The position numbers and the translations under genes were made by a program. Positions 1 through 11,878 of a DNA stretch of 64,000 bases are shown here, piece after piece (positions within the stretch are counted from its first letter, which is position 1; each line of letters opens with the position of its first letter). Source of the DNA: Lineus longissimus (Eukaryota > Nemertea > Pilidiophora > Heteronemertea > Lineidae); assembly GCF_910592395.1 (NCBI RefSeq), contig NC_088313.1, positions 21,468,437-21,532,436 on the forward strand, given 5' to 3'. Under the pieces are notes generated by a model. That model was given only the letters and a program-made list of their open reading frames with translations. It was not told where the DNA came from and made no database searches.

Positions 1-46
1 ATCCAAAGGTTTCAGATTTGAGGGAACAACACTGTCTGCTACTTGC

Positions 47-3000
47 CTGGTATTCCCTTCTGTCCCGCAACACTGAATGTAAGACTCTGCGTTCTCTTTC
101 CAACAGGTGCCGCTATCATCTGTGTCGGAGAGTTTAAACTGCCACTTGAAGGCTGACTCGCTGACCGACCCCGAACTGGTAAATCACTGCTGTAGGTGAA
201 GCCAAGAACCTGCAAACACATCAACAGTTTTAGTTTGATTGTGAGCTGTTCCAGTCGTTTTCTGTCAATGATAACAATGATATGGCCCACATTTTTGGAG
301 ATGGGGTAAGGGTAATCTCTGTGTCATCCAGCTTGTCCAATGTATCAATTGGCTGTGAGAAAACTTGGGCTAGCCTAGTATTGAGTTATGCAGCAAATGA
401 GACCTAATCTAATGAAAGAGAGGAAAGAAATCTCTCTTACCCCTTGTGGTGACCGAATATATCCAGAGGGATCTGACACCAGGTGACGAGGGATCTTAAT
501 CTTTGGCTTCTTCTTCTTGGTGTCTGTCTCGGGGACAGACACCTCACTGACCTCAGGTACGGCTGTTCCACTCTGGGTCAGGACACCACCAAGGAAATCG
601 GCCATTTCATCCTGGAAAGTAAACAAACAAGTTTGAAAAAAAGTCTATTGACATGCAGCTCAAGAGGGATTATTTGACGGGCCTGCATTTACATTCAGGT
701 AAAGAGATTCTTGGTTTTAATTTCAAGGGTTGAGAAAACATGAATTCAGGCCCGATTCAAACTCCTCATCCCAATTCTTGCCTAGAGCCATGCACTTAAG
801 ACAGAAACACAACACACCTGAATACATCGATCAACCATACTCTGTGTGATGCCTTCTTGTTTCTTCTTCATCTTGGAGACCCTGAGATTATCGTCAGTTC
901 CACCGACCAGGATCAGTCCATTCTCAGCTTTCATCTTCTCTCTCATGTCTTCAAGGTCATCGATCCGACACATTGTCGCCTGCTGGCCGAGGACAAACAA
1001 GGTTGGCGTTCTGCTCTCCAGCAAGGCGTCTTCAACATCCTAGAACAGAAAGCTCCACAATGTCATGATCAATAGTCATAACAGGCAGACATAGGATGTC
1101 CCAATATTCAACTTCCCGACTTGATGGACACAACTGCCACAAGTTGACCTTTCGCCTAATATTCTGCACTATCTCACCATGGTCTGATTAAGGAATTGAT
1201 ATTGAGCTGGCGCACGGTCCTTGGTTGGTTGCTTAATCAAGACCGCTCCAGAAGACCAAAACCAGAGGCACCAGCCGAGGGTATGGGGATGTATCACTTA
1301 GCCACCAACTGCATGCACTTTAGATTTAGGCACTTCTTGGTCACTCACAACTGATTAAACTACAATACACACCCAAAAACAACATAACATACCCCTCGTC
1401 CTCCATGTATGCCCATGAAAGGGAAGCCTAAGCAGACAACGGCAGTGACATTCTCAACAAGAGAGACGTGGCAGGCAACGAGGGCACCAACATTCCAGCC
1501 AATCAGAACCAGCGGCCGATTCGGGAAATGACTCTGCAGCTGAAAGTGAAAATGATTCCATAGATGAGTACTCCATCTGGTGGTACAACATGAAACTGAT
1601 CAAATAATTAATCACATAACTTGGCAGCCGGTCTTCAAAATAATGGGTGATATGAATAAAGACTAGCAAATGCTTTTATCTAAAACTCCATGTACATTTA
1701 CACTAGGCCTTTATGTACAAAATTGAAGTAAAAGCATTTGCTAGTCTTTATTCATATCACCCAATCCCAATGTACCCATAACCTGCTAACCCTAAAATGG
1801 TTTTGAGGGGTACAATAGCTCGAATGGTGCTTGAGAACTTCATTCTCTCAGAGACTTCCAACATATTGTCACAACTCTTACCTCAAGAACCTTGGTCCTA
1901 ACCGCTCCAATCATGTGTTCCAAACACTGTGCTATACCAACACCACTACCACCGTTGACAGTGTGCATGGTGACGGGGATGACTTTACCAAGGTTGGACA
2001 GCTGAGATGTCCAGAAGCGATGCCTTCGACTGTGGAATGTTGAATGATGTGTTGGTCCATTTGGGGCTATCAGCAGCAATGGATTTCCAGGTAACTTTTT
2101 CTGAAAAGAAAAGATACCAGTTTTTGTTCAAATGTTCAATATACTGTAAGATTGAGAGTACTAGTGACCGATTTGATAACAATGATATTGGCAAAGTTAC
2201 TTTCTGATCTCCCATCTTTACCTTTTAAGACAAGAGATGATTTTGAACTCTCTGTCACTACAATGTTTTGGTGTGCTGATACATTAAGTTTCTGAGGCAG
2301 CTAGTGAGCAAACCTCAACAACTTTCTTACCGGTTTATGAGCCGACAACACACTCATGGCCGGGTCCCAAGGACTGAGGCAGCTGGTGAGCAAACCTCAA
2401 CAACTTTCTTACCGGTTTATGTGCCGACAACACACTCATGGCCGGGTCCCAAGGACGCTTCAGAAGGAGCTGCAATGCCTCGGCTGTGGTGGCATTCGCC
2501 CGAGATGAATTCGTTGACAGCATGATCATCTTATCAATTAGTGATGGCACCTTGGACTTGAGGGTCTGTAGCACATCAAGATAGGCAGAGAGCATCGGGA
2601 GGCTGAGATTCTCCACAAGGACAGAGTGCAGCCATTGGGAAAGCTTGGAATCCTGCGGAGAAGATAAACAAGTTTAAAGCTTCTGCAAGTCATATTTGTG
2701 CAAAGACAGTCATGGCAGTATTGAAGTATCAATGCAGCATTCTAACAAACCTTGATTGCAATGGCGCATGTTGTATTCCACACTGGTGTCATTCTTGGAT
2801 CAAATTGTGCTGCGTTGGATTCAAGTAAACAAAGCCACAACTGAAGAGAGTTTGTTTGGCAGACAACTCACTTAATTTTAGGTGTGATAAGTTTGTAATT
2901 AACTCTGCACTTCTCTGTACTTCATGAATACTTACCCATCCTACAGAGGCCAGTGCCTGTCTCACCCTTTTTGCTGTTTTGTCAACATGTATTCGCCGCA

Positions 3001-4592
3001 TGATAGGTTCCTTGGCATGCTGAAAGATTGCAAATAAACAGAACTTGAAAGATAAACTTAGAAGGCCTTGTACTGCTAGGGTAGTCAGGCGATGAATTAA
3101 TGTGAGGTTCTCTTGATCAACATGCTTCCAGTGTCCCCTGACAACCTGATACATCCGTGATGATTGAGATGACAAAAAAAAGACTTACACCTTCATACGC
3201 CAGTCTTGCCAAGCGATCAGACTGCAGCGCCTTCATCACCTTGTTGAACAGTCGATTCTGTTGCACCGTCCACCCAGTTCTGAAGAAAAACAACACGAAA
3301 CAAATAGAGAGGAAATCATCCCTTTCCTTCTGACAATGGGATGCAGGATACATCTACAAATGTATACTGGCAGTTTCTGTTGACATTTTAAATGCTAAAC
3401 TTTGATAATTGTCTCACCTCGTGATATGTTCCTCCCAGTCATCGGGACACTCCTCTGTACGAGCAAACGTCACATGTCTCTCACACTCATTCATCACTGA
3501 CCTTGCCTTCGCTGGATCAAATGGTACAGTCGACTTGTAAGGTACATTCACCACATCGATGACCACATCAGGTTCACTGGAATGGGTCAAGAAATAAATT
3601 GATTCATAGATTCTCAACTTTGACGGTCTTTGAATCGCTTTATTAGGTTCTAATATTTCTCTGTTTGATCAAATCACTGATTGCAAGTTCTTACTGATAA
3701 GAGACTCGGAAGTGATTGAAAGGACAACTTGAACAAGAAGACAACTAACTTTTAACTTGAACAAGAGGACAACAAGTGACATTATTTGGGCACCGATTTG
3801 TTGGTGGCCCTTGGCTATGTCAGCACTGCCACTTGCAAAGGGGGGAGCATAATGACATTGGTATACCATCATTTTGGCACAGAACCATTTCAGCCAGTAT
3901 TTATGACATCTGATGTCCTACTTACGGCCTGCTTTGCTCAAGTGTCGCGTTCCGTGGGAACTTGTCCATGAACAACATCTTCATTGCTTTAGCATTGCTG
4001 GCATCTGGATGAGCACTCCAAGGCTTAGCATAACAGTGGTCCAATCCAACAAGATCAAGTTCTGGCTCCTGTCCTGAGACGTGATAGAGGAAAGACGTGC
4101 TGCGACCGACTGCTCCACGGTCGAGAGGCATGATGGGAGAAAGCGTCGGCGAGGAGGTGGTACCAGCCGCCAGCAACACAGTGGGAGATATCATATTGAA
4201 ACTCTAGAGGAAAGAAAGATGAAATACTAAGGCCTCATCGTAACAGCGCCATCTACAGTACCAATCCCAACTGAAATTGAATAGGCCCTACGGCGGGCTA
4301 CGCAGTCACAGGTCGGCCCAACAAACCATCTTTACAATTGATCTTCACAGTAAAAGACATTCACTCAATGACCGTAAAAACCCTAGGCCTAAACAAATAT
4401 TTCTGAAATGCGAATTTATATAATTTACTTTTTTTTCCAGGTGACACCCATTTCCATTACACCGGCTTTTGATTTTGATTTTTCACAACTAAAATCATTA
4501 TCTTCTACACCGAATTCTGGCCGGTTTTCGGTTATAAACTGTACCTTGTTCAAAGGACTAGATCCAGATGCGGTAACAAAGGAGAAAGACAT
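47..4592 (-). CDS. KANSL3: KAT8 regulatory NSL complex subunit 3 (KANSL3) homolog, C-terminus cut by window edge
   Basis: KANSL3 is a non-enzymatic subunit of the nuclear NSL histone H4 acetyltransferase complex (with KAT8/MOF); its core resembles an alpha/beta hydrolase. Exons on the minus strand: 4592-4545 (tentative first exon), 4203-3926, 3576-3418, 3279-3189, 3019-2936, 2652-2413, 2100-1882, 1539-1393, 1039-818, 611-441, 209-47. All phases agree. Conserved blocks I recognise include [46 protein letters not shown]-like, [36 protein letters not shown] and [11 protein letters not shown]. The start is uncertain: the ATG at 4592 needs a weak GTAC donor, otherwise the ATG at 4194 serves. Exon 209-47 appears to end in a GC donor (CCAG/GCAAGT). 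The Ser/Lys-rich tail lies beyond the left edge. The exon ending at 2413 has its 5' splice site duplicated. Family call is firm; start and tail are not. Confidence 0.93.
1645..1762. repeat. MITE-like element with 34-bp perfect terminal inverted repeats
   Basis: Positions 1645-1678 and 1729-1762 are exact reverse complements (34 of 34 bases), separated by 50 bp. Both sides are flanked by the triplet AAT, which could be a target-site duplication. The element sits in a KANSL3 intron between the exons at 2100-1882 and 1539-1393. A short non-autonomous DNA transposon is the simplest reading; a long hairpin RNA is possible but unsupported. Confidence 0.7.
2293..2456 (-). repeat. 82-bp tandem duplication spanning a KANSL3 5' splice site
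   Basis: Two copies of an 82-bp unit (2293-2374 and 2375-2456) differ at only a few bases. On the minus strand each copy holds 44 bp of exon end, the donor (AAACCG/GTAAGA) and about 38 bp of intron. The upstream donor, at 2413/2412, gives the correct phase to the next exon at 2100. Using the second donor would add 82 nt and shift the frame. Confidence 0.85.
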
Positions 4593-5079
4593 CACTGAAA
4601 TACCACAAACCCGATCTAAATCGACAAATTATTTGTTTTCTTGCATCACAAAGTTCTAGCGACCGCCATTTTGCCTCAGTATTCACTTGACGGAAATATC
4701 AGTCCGTGTGACGAATATAGGGCTGTTTATAAAATTCTGCTGTTCGATCAATCCGGAAAAATCGGTAACAATATGCCAATAATACCCGTGATGGTTCATT
4801 CAAGCTAAACCGTGATTGCATTATCACGTTTCTGTGTGAATTTAGACAATAAAGTTTTCATCTGAGTTTCTCTGAAACAATGCAAATCTCGAAAATGTAC
4901 TTCTGTTTCGACAATTCCATAGCAGAGGTGATATTCAAGCATTTCCGATAAGTAGTTCCGGACATACGCAAGGAGATTGAGGAAAGTAGTACAGACCTAC
5001 CAAATTACTACGCTGCTCACCGGAACCCGGCGCACTGATCGGAATCCGAAATCGTTTTTTAGCACAACCCGTAAGAGAA
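4593..5079. promoter_or_regulatory. Shared head-to-head promoter region of KANSL3 and GALC
   Basis: The region between the proposed start codons of two divergent genes is about 490 bp and is likely a bidirectional promoter. A YY1-type motif (GCCATTTTG) is visible at 4665-4673, close to the KANSL3 side. I see no clear TATA box placed for either gene. Transcription start sites cannot be set from sequence alone, and if KANSL3 starts at 4194 the region is larger. Confidence 0.5.
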
Positions 5080-8000
5080 ATGCATTCTGCTATTTTTCTC
5101 CTGATGTTTTTGAGTTTTTCTCCTGAAATCAAGACTGAATCTTCATCAAATCATGTAATCGATGACTCAGTTGGCTTGGGAAGAACCTTTGATGGTATTG
5201 GAGCCATAAGTGGAGGTGGGGTAAGTCTGGATGCCGCTTTTATAACTTTTGAATTCCATGGAGCGCCAATTCTAGCAAAATCTTTGTTCAATAACCTGCT
5301 AGCATTTGATCTTTATTTGCGACGAAGATCACCAAAAAATTCGCAGGCCTGGCAATGTGGCATTATCTCAAGACACTTCCCATTTAAATCTACAGTCGTT
5401 AGATATTTGTGAAATCAGGTACAATGACGGTGTTGCTGACGACTCTTGCCGTGACAATGACATGAATTGATGTGATTGTCAGCAACGATTAAGTTTGTCA
5501 TTATGTTATCATCTGCGATAGCACAGGTACTTAAAAACATGAGATGGCAAAGACCAGCATGGTCTTAACCTCAGTGCCTGCCTAGCCTACCATAGATTTG
5601 CATTAGGATCAGCGATGTCTTTTGAATTCCTTTTCAGGCCACTTCCAAACTTTTAGTAAACTACCCAGAGAAATTAAGAAGTCAAATTCTGGATTATTTG
5701 TTCAAAGTAAGTCTTCCTTTAATTGCAATACAAGTGAGGGAGATATACCATGGGAGGACCATGACACACATGGAAGTGTTCGGTGATGATGGTCATCTGT
5801 CCTGAATGAGAGTGTATAACATGCTTCTTAAAAATTGTCAGAGAGTATATTGTCAGAGATTATATGGCATCACTCTATGAACTCAGTTATAGTTTATCAG
5901 GTAATGGTAACATCTGCTGTCAGTCTTTTTTAAACATAATCATGTGCAACGCATGATCAAGCCTGTTTATACAAATATCAGGAAGTCGAACCTTGGAACA
6001 ACAACACTTCCTCATTGTTTCCTTGTTCTATGTCGACTACTCTGACCTTCAAAGCATGTGACACAACTGTTGATCCCATTCCAGCCCAACTTTGGTGCCT
6101 CGTTACATATACTCAAGTGTGAGATTGGTGGCGATGCACAGAGTACAGGTAGGCTTGAAGGTTGAAATGAAATACAGGTCTGTAGAACCTTCCTCAATGG
6201 GACATGCTGGTTTGTTAAGGAGAGCTGTCCTCATTACAAACCGATGTCAAACATAATGAGAACCAATTCTGGATCAATACTCATTAAAACAAGGTGTATG
6301 TAGGGTGCTGCTTACAGAGGTGTCCACTAAGGGAGGTACCACTATTTAGCCTCTTGCACACGAGGTCAAGATGTTCAAACCGGATCCAACATAAAGTTTA
6401 TACAATCCAATAATCATTGTAGTTTGCTCTTTCGACATTGGATGCATCAAACCTTTCACATTCACCTTAAACTAAGATAAGGATCATTATAATTGTTAGG
6501 TCATTCTCAGAGATTAACTGTCAATAAGGCCTCAATCAGTTGTAAATTTAAGCCTGTGATTAATTAGGCCCATTTATGATTAATTGTCTCAATCTTGGTT
6601 AAATCAATGGTAGTAATAGTAATAACCCATTTACCTACTGTAGGCCTGTTGATTTTGTTCAAAACTTTTTGTGATTCTACCTATGATTGCCTGTGCATTT
6701 CAGATGGGTCAGAGTCATCGCACATGCACAGTCCGTGGGAGGAAAACTATCACCGTGGTTACGAGTGGTGGCTCATGAAGGAAGCTAAGAAGCGCAACCC
6801 CAACATCAAACTTTACGGACTACCATGGGGTTTCCCTAGTTGGGTTGGCCAGTATTCCAGAAGTCCCTACAACAGTGTTATGACAACAGCAAGTTATGTC
6901 CTCAAATGGGTCATCAACGCTCAGAAGGTTCACAACCTGACCATTGATTACCTCGGAGTAAGTGTGATCAGAAAACATCTACATTTTAAACAGCTGTTTG
7001 TAGGAGCTGAAGAAATAGACCAATCTAGGGAAACATGCTGCTCTAGAAGTCTTTAACTGGAAAAGTCTGAACCTTTACCTTTTTTGACAAGTTCCTACTC
7101 TGGCAATAGCATTCCTTGTGAACTATTGAAAGATAAAGCATGTTCTAACACTGTCCTCAATGTGTTACAGGTGTGTTGCATGTTCTAACACTGTCCTCAA
7201 TGTGTTACAGGTGTGTTGCATGTTCTAACACTGTCCTCAATGTGTTACAGGTGTGTTGCATGTTCTAACACTGTCCTCAATGTGTTACAGGTGTGGAACG
7301 AGAAACCATACAACGTAACCTACATCAAGACCTTGAGGAAACTGCTCGATGATAACAGTCAAAAACAGGTCAAGCTGGTTGTAGCAGACAGTGATTGGTC
7401 TGTCAGTGAAGATGTCATGAAAGATAAGGAGTTTGGTGATGTTGTCGATTTCATTGGGTAAGCAGACGCTGGGTGAAATAACAAACTCTTCAAGTCTGTC
7501 AAATCAAAAACAGATGAATGTGAAATGACCAAACTACAGACTTGCCGTTGGATGTGATTTACATGCAATCATCAGACTGTCCACTTTCAACTTTGCTGTC
7601 GTTATTCCAGTGTCCACTATCCAGGAATGACCAGCACCACAGATGCCAAGAAGACTGGTAAGCAGCTGTGGTCATCTGAAGATTACAGTACGTTCAATGA
7701 TGATGTTGGAGCTGGGTGCATGGCCAGGGTGAGTGCCTGTCTACATCTTGAGTCTTGTTTGAGTTGAAAGCTGAGTGGAGAACAACCTTGCTGAAGACCT
7801 GAGCCACCAAGACCAAATTGTGGTCACAGAAGCTGACCTGAAGGTGACATCCACATTGGTGACTTTGACTGACACGAGAATTTGCCGCTGTCATTGAAGG
7901 GTATTAGAAAAAGCATCACAGTCTTCATCCCATGTTTTAAAGTTCTCTTATTCTGTATTTGTGTTGTAATTTCAGATCACCAATAGAAATTATGTGGTTG

Positions 8001-11000
8001 GAATGATGACAAGGTAATCACTTATACATGTTGTTGAATCAACATAGATTCAACAGAACAGAACATTTCAAACTATTTTGTGCTGAAGTGGGTCAGATGC
8101 TGGTCTAACAGATAAAAGTTTGACAAAGTTACCACAAAGTCATTGCCAATGTTATGTAGATCTATCAATAGTTTGAAAACTTCTTCTCTATTACCAGCAC
8201 CATTGTATGGAATCTGATTGCGAGTTACTACCAATCGCTGCCGTTTCCAAGGAACGGTCTCATGACGGCTGATCAGCCTTGGAGCGGATATTACAGAGTG
8301 GATAACCCAGTCTGGATCACAGGTGTGTACATGTCTATCATAATTGATTATGTACACAATGTCGTACACAGACACTGTGAGGCTCACAGTACACACTGTT
8401 GATAAGGTTGATGAGTGAATGAGACACCTGAGTCGGTCTCCTATGAGGTATAGGATTTCAGGTCTTGGACTGCTACCCCAGGTCATGATGTGTTAGGAGA
8501 GTCTTTCAGACCGTATCGCTTTCCTCCAGGCCTCCAATTTCCAAAAAGGCTTCATACGCCACAGTAATGTGGGTGAACTTCACAAATGTCATCCCCTGGA
8601 TGAGGCCGTGTCACGGTGTAGCCAACTATTGTCCTCCATCTTTTAGCCCACACGACACAGTTCACACAGATTGGTTGGACATACCTCAAACACGGCTCCG
8701 GGGTTGGCTCATTTGAAGGAACAGGAGGAAGTTACGTGACACTTCAAAGTCCTGATAAGAAGAATGTTACCATTGTGATAGAAAAATTAGTAAGTTATTA
8801 GAATAATGAACTTACCTTCTGTAGCTAGTGACGTAGATTTGATGATCAAAGTGGTATCCTTTTCTGTGATGACATCAGCAACCTCTAAGGTACTTCTATG
8901 GTATCTCAATGTTTGATGTGTCTGACCCGTGTTTGTTTATACGATAGGTTGTCTGTCCCTGAAGTCACATCACAATTGCCAGTTGAATAACAGATAAATG
9001 TTTATATTTTCAGAGTCATGACCATTCAATCTGTGTGCGGCCACCACTTGAACCATATAAGACAGAGGCGGAAAATGTGACTTTTACTTTAAAAGGCTCT
9101 CTGGTGAGTTTGGACTCTGTTAGCTTGATCTGTGTGATGTCCTTTACATGGGGCTTGTCATTATGATGAGGTACAGGCTTCGCAGGTAGATTTGGACCAG
9201 AGATATTCGTATGACAAAGAATGATGTTCAAGTCATGTCTCATATCACTTCTTTGTTTTCCAGGCCAATATCAAACAGCTGAATGTGTGGGTGACTAAGT
9301 TAAACTTTGGCGGCCAGCCAAGTAAAGTATTCATGAAGATGGCGCCATTACAGGTGAGGTGATTGTGTGCTAGTTGTCATTACAGGTGAGGTGATTGTGT
9401 GCTAGTTGTCATTACAGGTGAGGTGATTGTGTGCTAGTTGTCATTACAGGTGAGGTGATAGTGTGCTAGTTGTCATTACAGGTGAGGTGATTGTGTGCTA
9501 GTTGTCATTACAGGTGAGGTGATTGTGTGCTAGTTGTCATTACAGGTGAGGTGATAGTGTGCTAGTTGTCATTACAGGTGAGGTGATTGTGTGCTAGTTG
9601 TCATTACAGGTGAGGTGATTGTGTGCTAGTTGTCATTACAGGTGAGGTGATAGTGTGCTAGTTGTCATTACAGGTGAGGTGATTGTGTGCTAGTTGTCAT
9701 TACAGGTGAGGTGATTGTGTGCTAGTTGTCATTACAGGTGAGGTGATTGTGTGCTAGTTGTCATTACAGGTGAGGTGATAGTGTGCTAGTTGTCATTACA
9801 GGTGAGGTGATTGTGTGCTAGTTGTCATTACAGGTGAGGTGATTGTGTGCTAGTTGTCATTACAGGTGAGGTGATAGTGTGCTAGTTGTCATTACAGGTG
9901 AGGTGATTGTGTGCTAGTTGTCATTACAGGTGAGGTGATTGTGTGCTAGTTGTCATTACAGGTGAGGTGATTGTGTGCTAGTTGTCACTGTTTTGGGTGG
10001 CCAAGTGGTGTCTTCCTTACATGAATCTCAATAGTCGTATTTGCAAAGTATATTGTATTTTATTATAAATGTTGCTTTATTTCCAGATTGTAAATGGAGA
10101 GTTCACCCTCTACCTTGATGTTGACACAGTATTCACTCTGACAACATTGAGTGTCGGTCAGAAAGGCCAGTATGCCGCGCCACCCCCACCGCAAGGCTTC
10201 CCTCAACAGTATAAGGATAACTTTGATAGTAAGTTTTGTGGAGTCGTTTCCAGTCAATATCAGAAACACTGCCATGTTACTAGTGTGATTGCAAATTGCC
10301 AACAAATCTGGCCTGTCTCAGCTCACAATTCCACCAACAATTGAAATCAGCCAGTGAAATGGTTTAGCCACACAACTCTTTCAGTACAGTAACATCTCCT
10401 GCCAAACATGAAATGGCCTATGGCCTAAAACATAAAGCATTGAAATGACCATACCGTTGAAAGCTTTCCGCTGGCTTTGGTACTACAAAATCAAGAAAGC
10501 ACCAAGAAGTTAACTTACTTCCTCATTCCAGCTTATCCTCTTGACGTTGAAGCCTTCAACTTTGCTCAACAAACTGGTGCTTTTGAGATAACAAAGGCAG
10601 AGAACGTTTCACGTGGGAATGTGCTCACCCAGGTTGTGCTTGATATGCCCCTCAACTGGTGTGGACCAACGTTGTTTGATCTGCTGCAGAAGCCTGTCAC
10701 GATGATTGGCAACGTTAGTTGGTAAGGACTTCATCTTCTCTTATGACATTAGTTTATGCCATTCTGCCACAACGGTTGAGCATCCGTTGGGTTTATTTGC
10801 CTGATGACCACTCTGTCTTCAGCTATGGAGTCCATCTCAAGCCCCTGTCCTCTTTGATAGCGTGTCTTGCTTGCTCTGGCACAGGCACCAAAGGTTCAAG
10901 GTCTCTTGTGTTTAGATCTCATTCAGGGGACATCTGCATGACTAAGATTCTTCCAATGTCTCTTTTCCCCAGGTCTGATGTCATCGTCAGTGTGGATGTC

Positions 11001-11878
11001 CAAATCAGCAAAGTCAACGGCTCAAAGGGAGTGTTTGTTGCAGCAAGGATGGACAAGGGAGGCTGTAGTGTCTGGGAGGCTTATGGCCTCTATTTCTGGA
11101 TGTATCCTGAGCTCAAGGAGTACAGGCTTACTCATGATCTAGGTGGGTATTGAACAAGTAGTGACCATATTAAAGACAGCCACAATACCATTATTGTGTT
11201 GAAATCAGGCGGGTTATTAAACAATGAAATGTTTCTGTTTCTAACTCCAGTTGTTTCTTCTTTCAGTCGGAACCAAGTTATTAGGTGCTGGGAAGCTTCC
11301 CACAGCGGCAGTGGGACAATGGCACAACCTCATGCTCATTGTAAAGGTAGGCTGTTGAAAAGCTGTATCACCAATTCTCAACGATTTAAAGTAATTTAGG
11401 GGGAATCTCAGTCTCGCATGAGGAAGTGGTCCAACTAGGTGTCAGGCCCTTGTGGCTTGACCTCTGTTGTGGTGATAAGCCCCAATCACATCAAGTTCAG
11501 ACATCCCCAAACTTATGTTGTAGCTGGAGGTTTCTTCCCTGGGTATTGCTCTGGAAGACCTCAACAGATTGACATGTAGTGGTCTCTGAAGTCGATTCCC
11601 TCACCATGCTCACAGAAGCATCGGTCGAGTCCTCTGCAACCTCCCCTAAAGCATGCCTTCATCTTTATTTTCAGGGAACGCAAGCAACGGGTGTCTTCGA
11701 TGGAACACAAGTGTTCAGTGTCACCATCCCAGCCACACCAAAGAATGGATTTATTGCATTGGGGACTGACAACTTCGGACTTGCCAACTTTGATAACTTC
11801 AGATTGGAAGTGGCTCATAGTGTTGAAGACTTTAGTTTTGTTAACTATCAAGACTTTCATGTGCATGACGTCCTATGA
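5080..11878 (+). CDS. GALC: Galactocerebrosidase (galactosylceramidase), glycoside hydrolase family 59
   Basis: This lysosomal enzyme removes galactose from galactosylceramide and related sphingolipids. Sixteen exons splice in phase to 694 residues (human about 685): 5080-5220, 5638-5706, 6085-6148, 6704-6957, 7291-7457, 7611-7728, 7976-8013, 8198-8322, 8647-8789, 9014-9103, 9264-9353, 10087-10228, 10532-10721, 10973-11142, 11267-11346, 11675-11878. The first exon has a hydrophobic signal peptide and then [16 protein letters not shown], a family hallmark. Other matches are [27 protein letters not shown] and QPWSGYY. WNE at the start of exon 5 would supply the acid/base Glu and WSSED the nucleophile Glu of the TIM barrel. 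The beta-sandwich and lectin-like C-terminal parts are present ([22 protein letters not shown]). Tandem repeats occupy introns 4 and 11 at splice junctions. Orthology is very secure. Confidence 0.96.
7141..7290 (+). repeat. 40-bp tandem repeat multiplying the GALC intron 4 acceptor
   Basis: Units start at 7141, 7181, 7221 and 7261; the last is cut by exon 5 at 7291. Each unit holds CTAAC (a branch-point-like motif), then TGTGTTACAG, then GTGTG. The exon itself starts GTGTGG, so the unit spans the 3' splice site and takes in about five exon-like bases. Up to four alternative acceptors are therefore lined up before exon 5. Only the last gives the conserved WNE catalytic segment without extra residues. 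Confidence 0.9.
9354..9985 (+). repeat. 32-bp minisatellite, 20 copies, at the GALC intron 11 donor
   Basis: Twenty units with an exact 32-bp period run from 9354 to about 9985. Each starts with a donor-like GTGAGG and ends with CATTACAG, copying the exon end (CCATTACAG/GTGAGG at 9353/9354). Copies 4, 7, 10, 14 and 17 carry A where the others have T in GTGAT(T/A)GTG. Copies 11-20 repeat the pattern of copies 1-10 except at the final unit, so a 320-bp block was probably duplicated. Confidence 0.95.

Noticed and set aside
4408-4659. 83-codon plus-strand frame preceded by an acceptor-like TTTTCCAG
   Set aside because: No homology seen, and it overlaps the likely KANSL3 first exon on the other strand and the shared promoter.
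10719-11153. 144-codon plus-strand frame within GALC
   Set aside because: It reads through intron 13 into GALC exon 14. Only 10973-11142 is coding.
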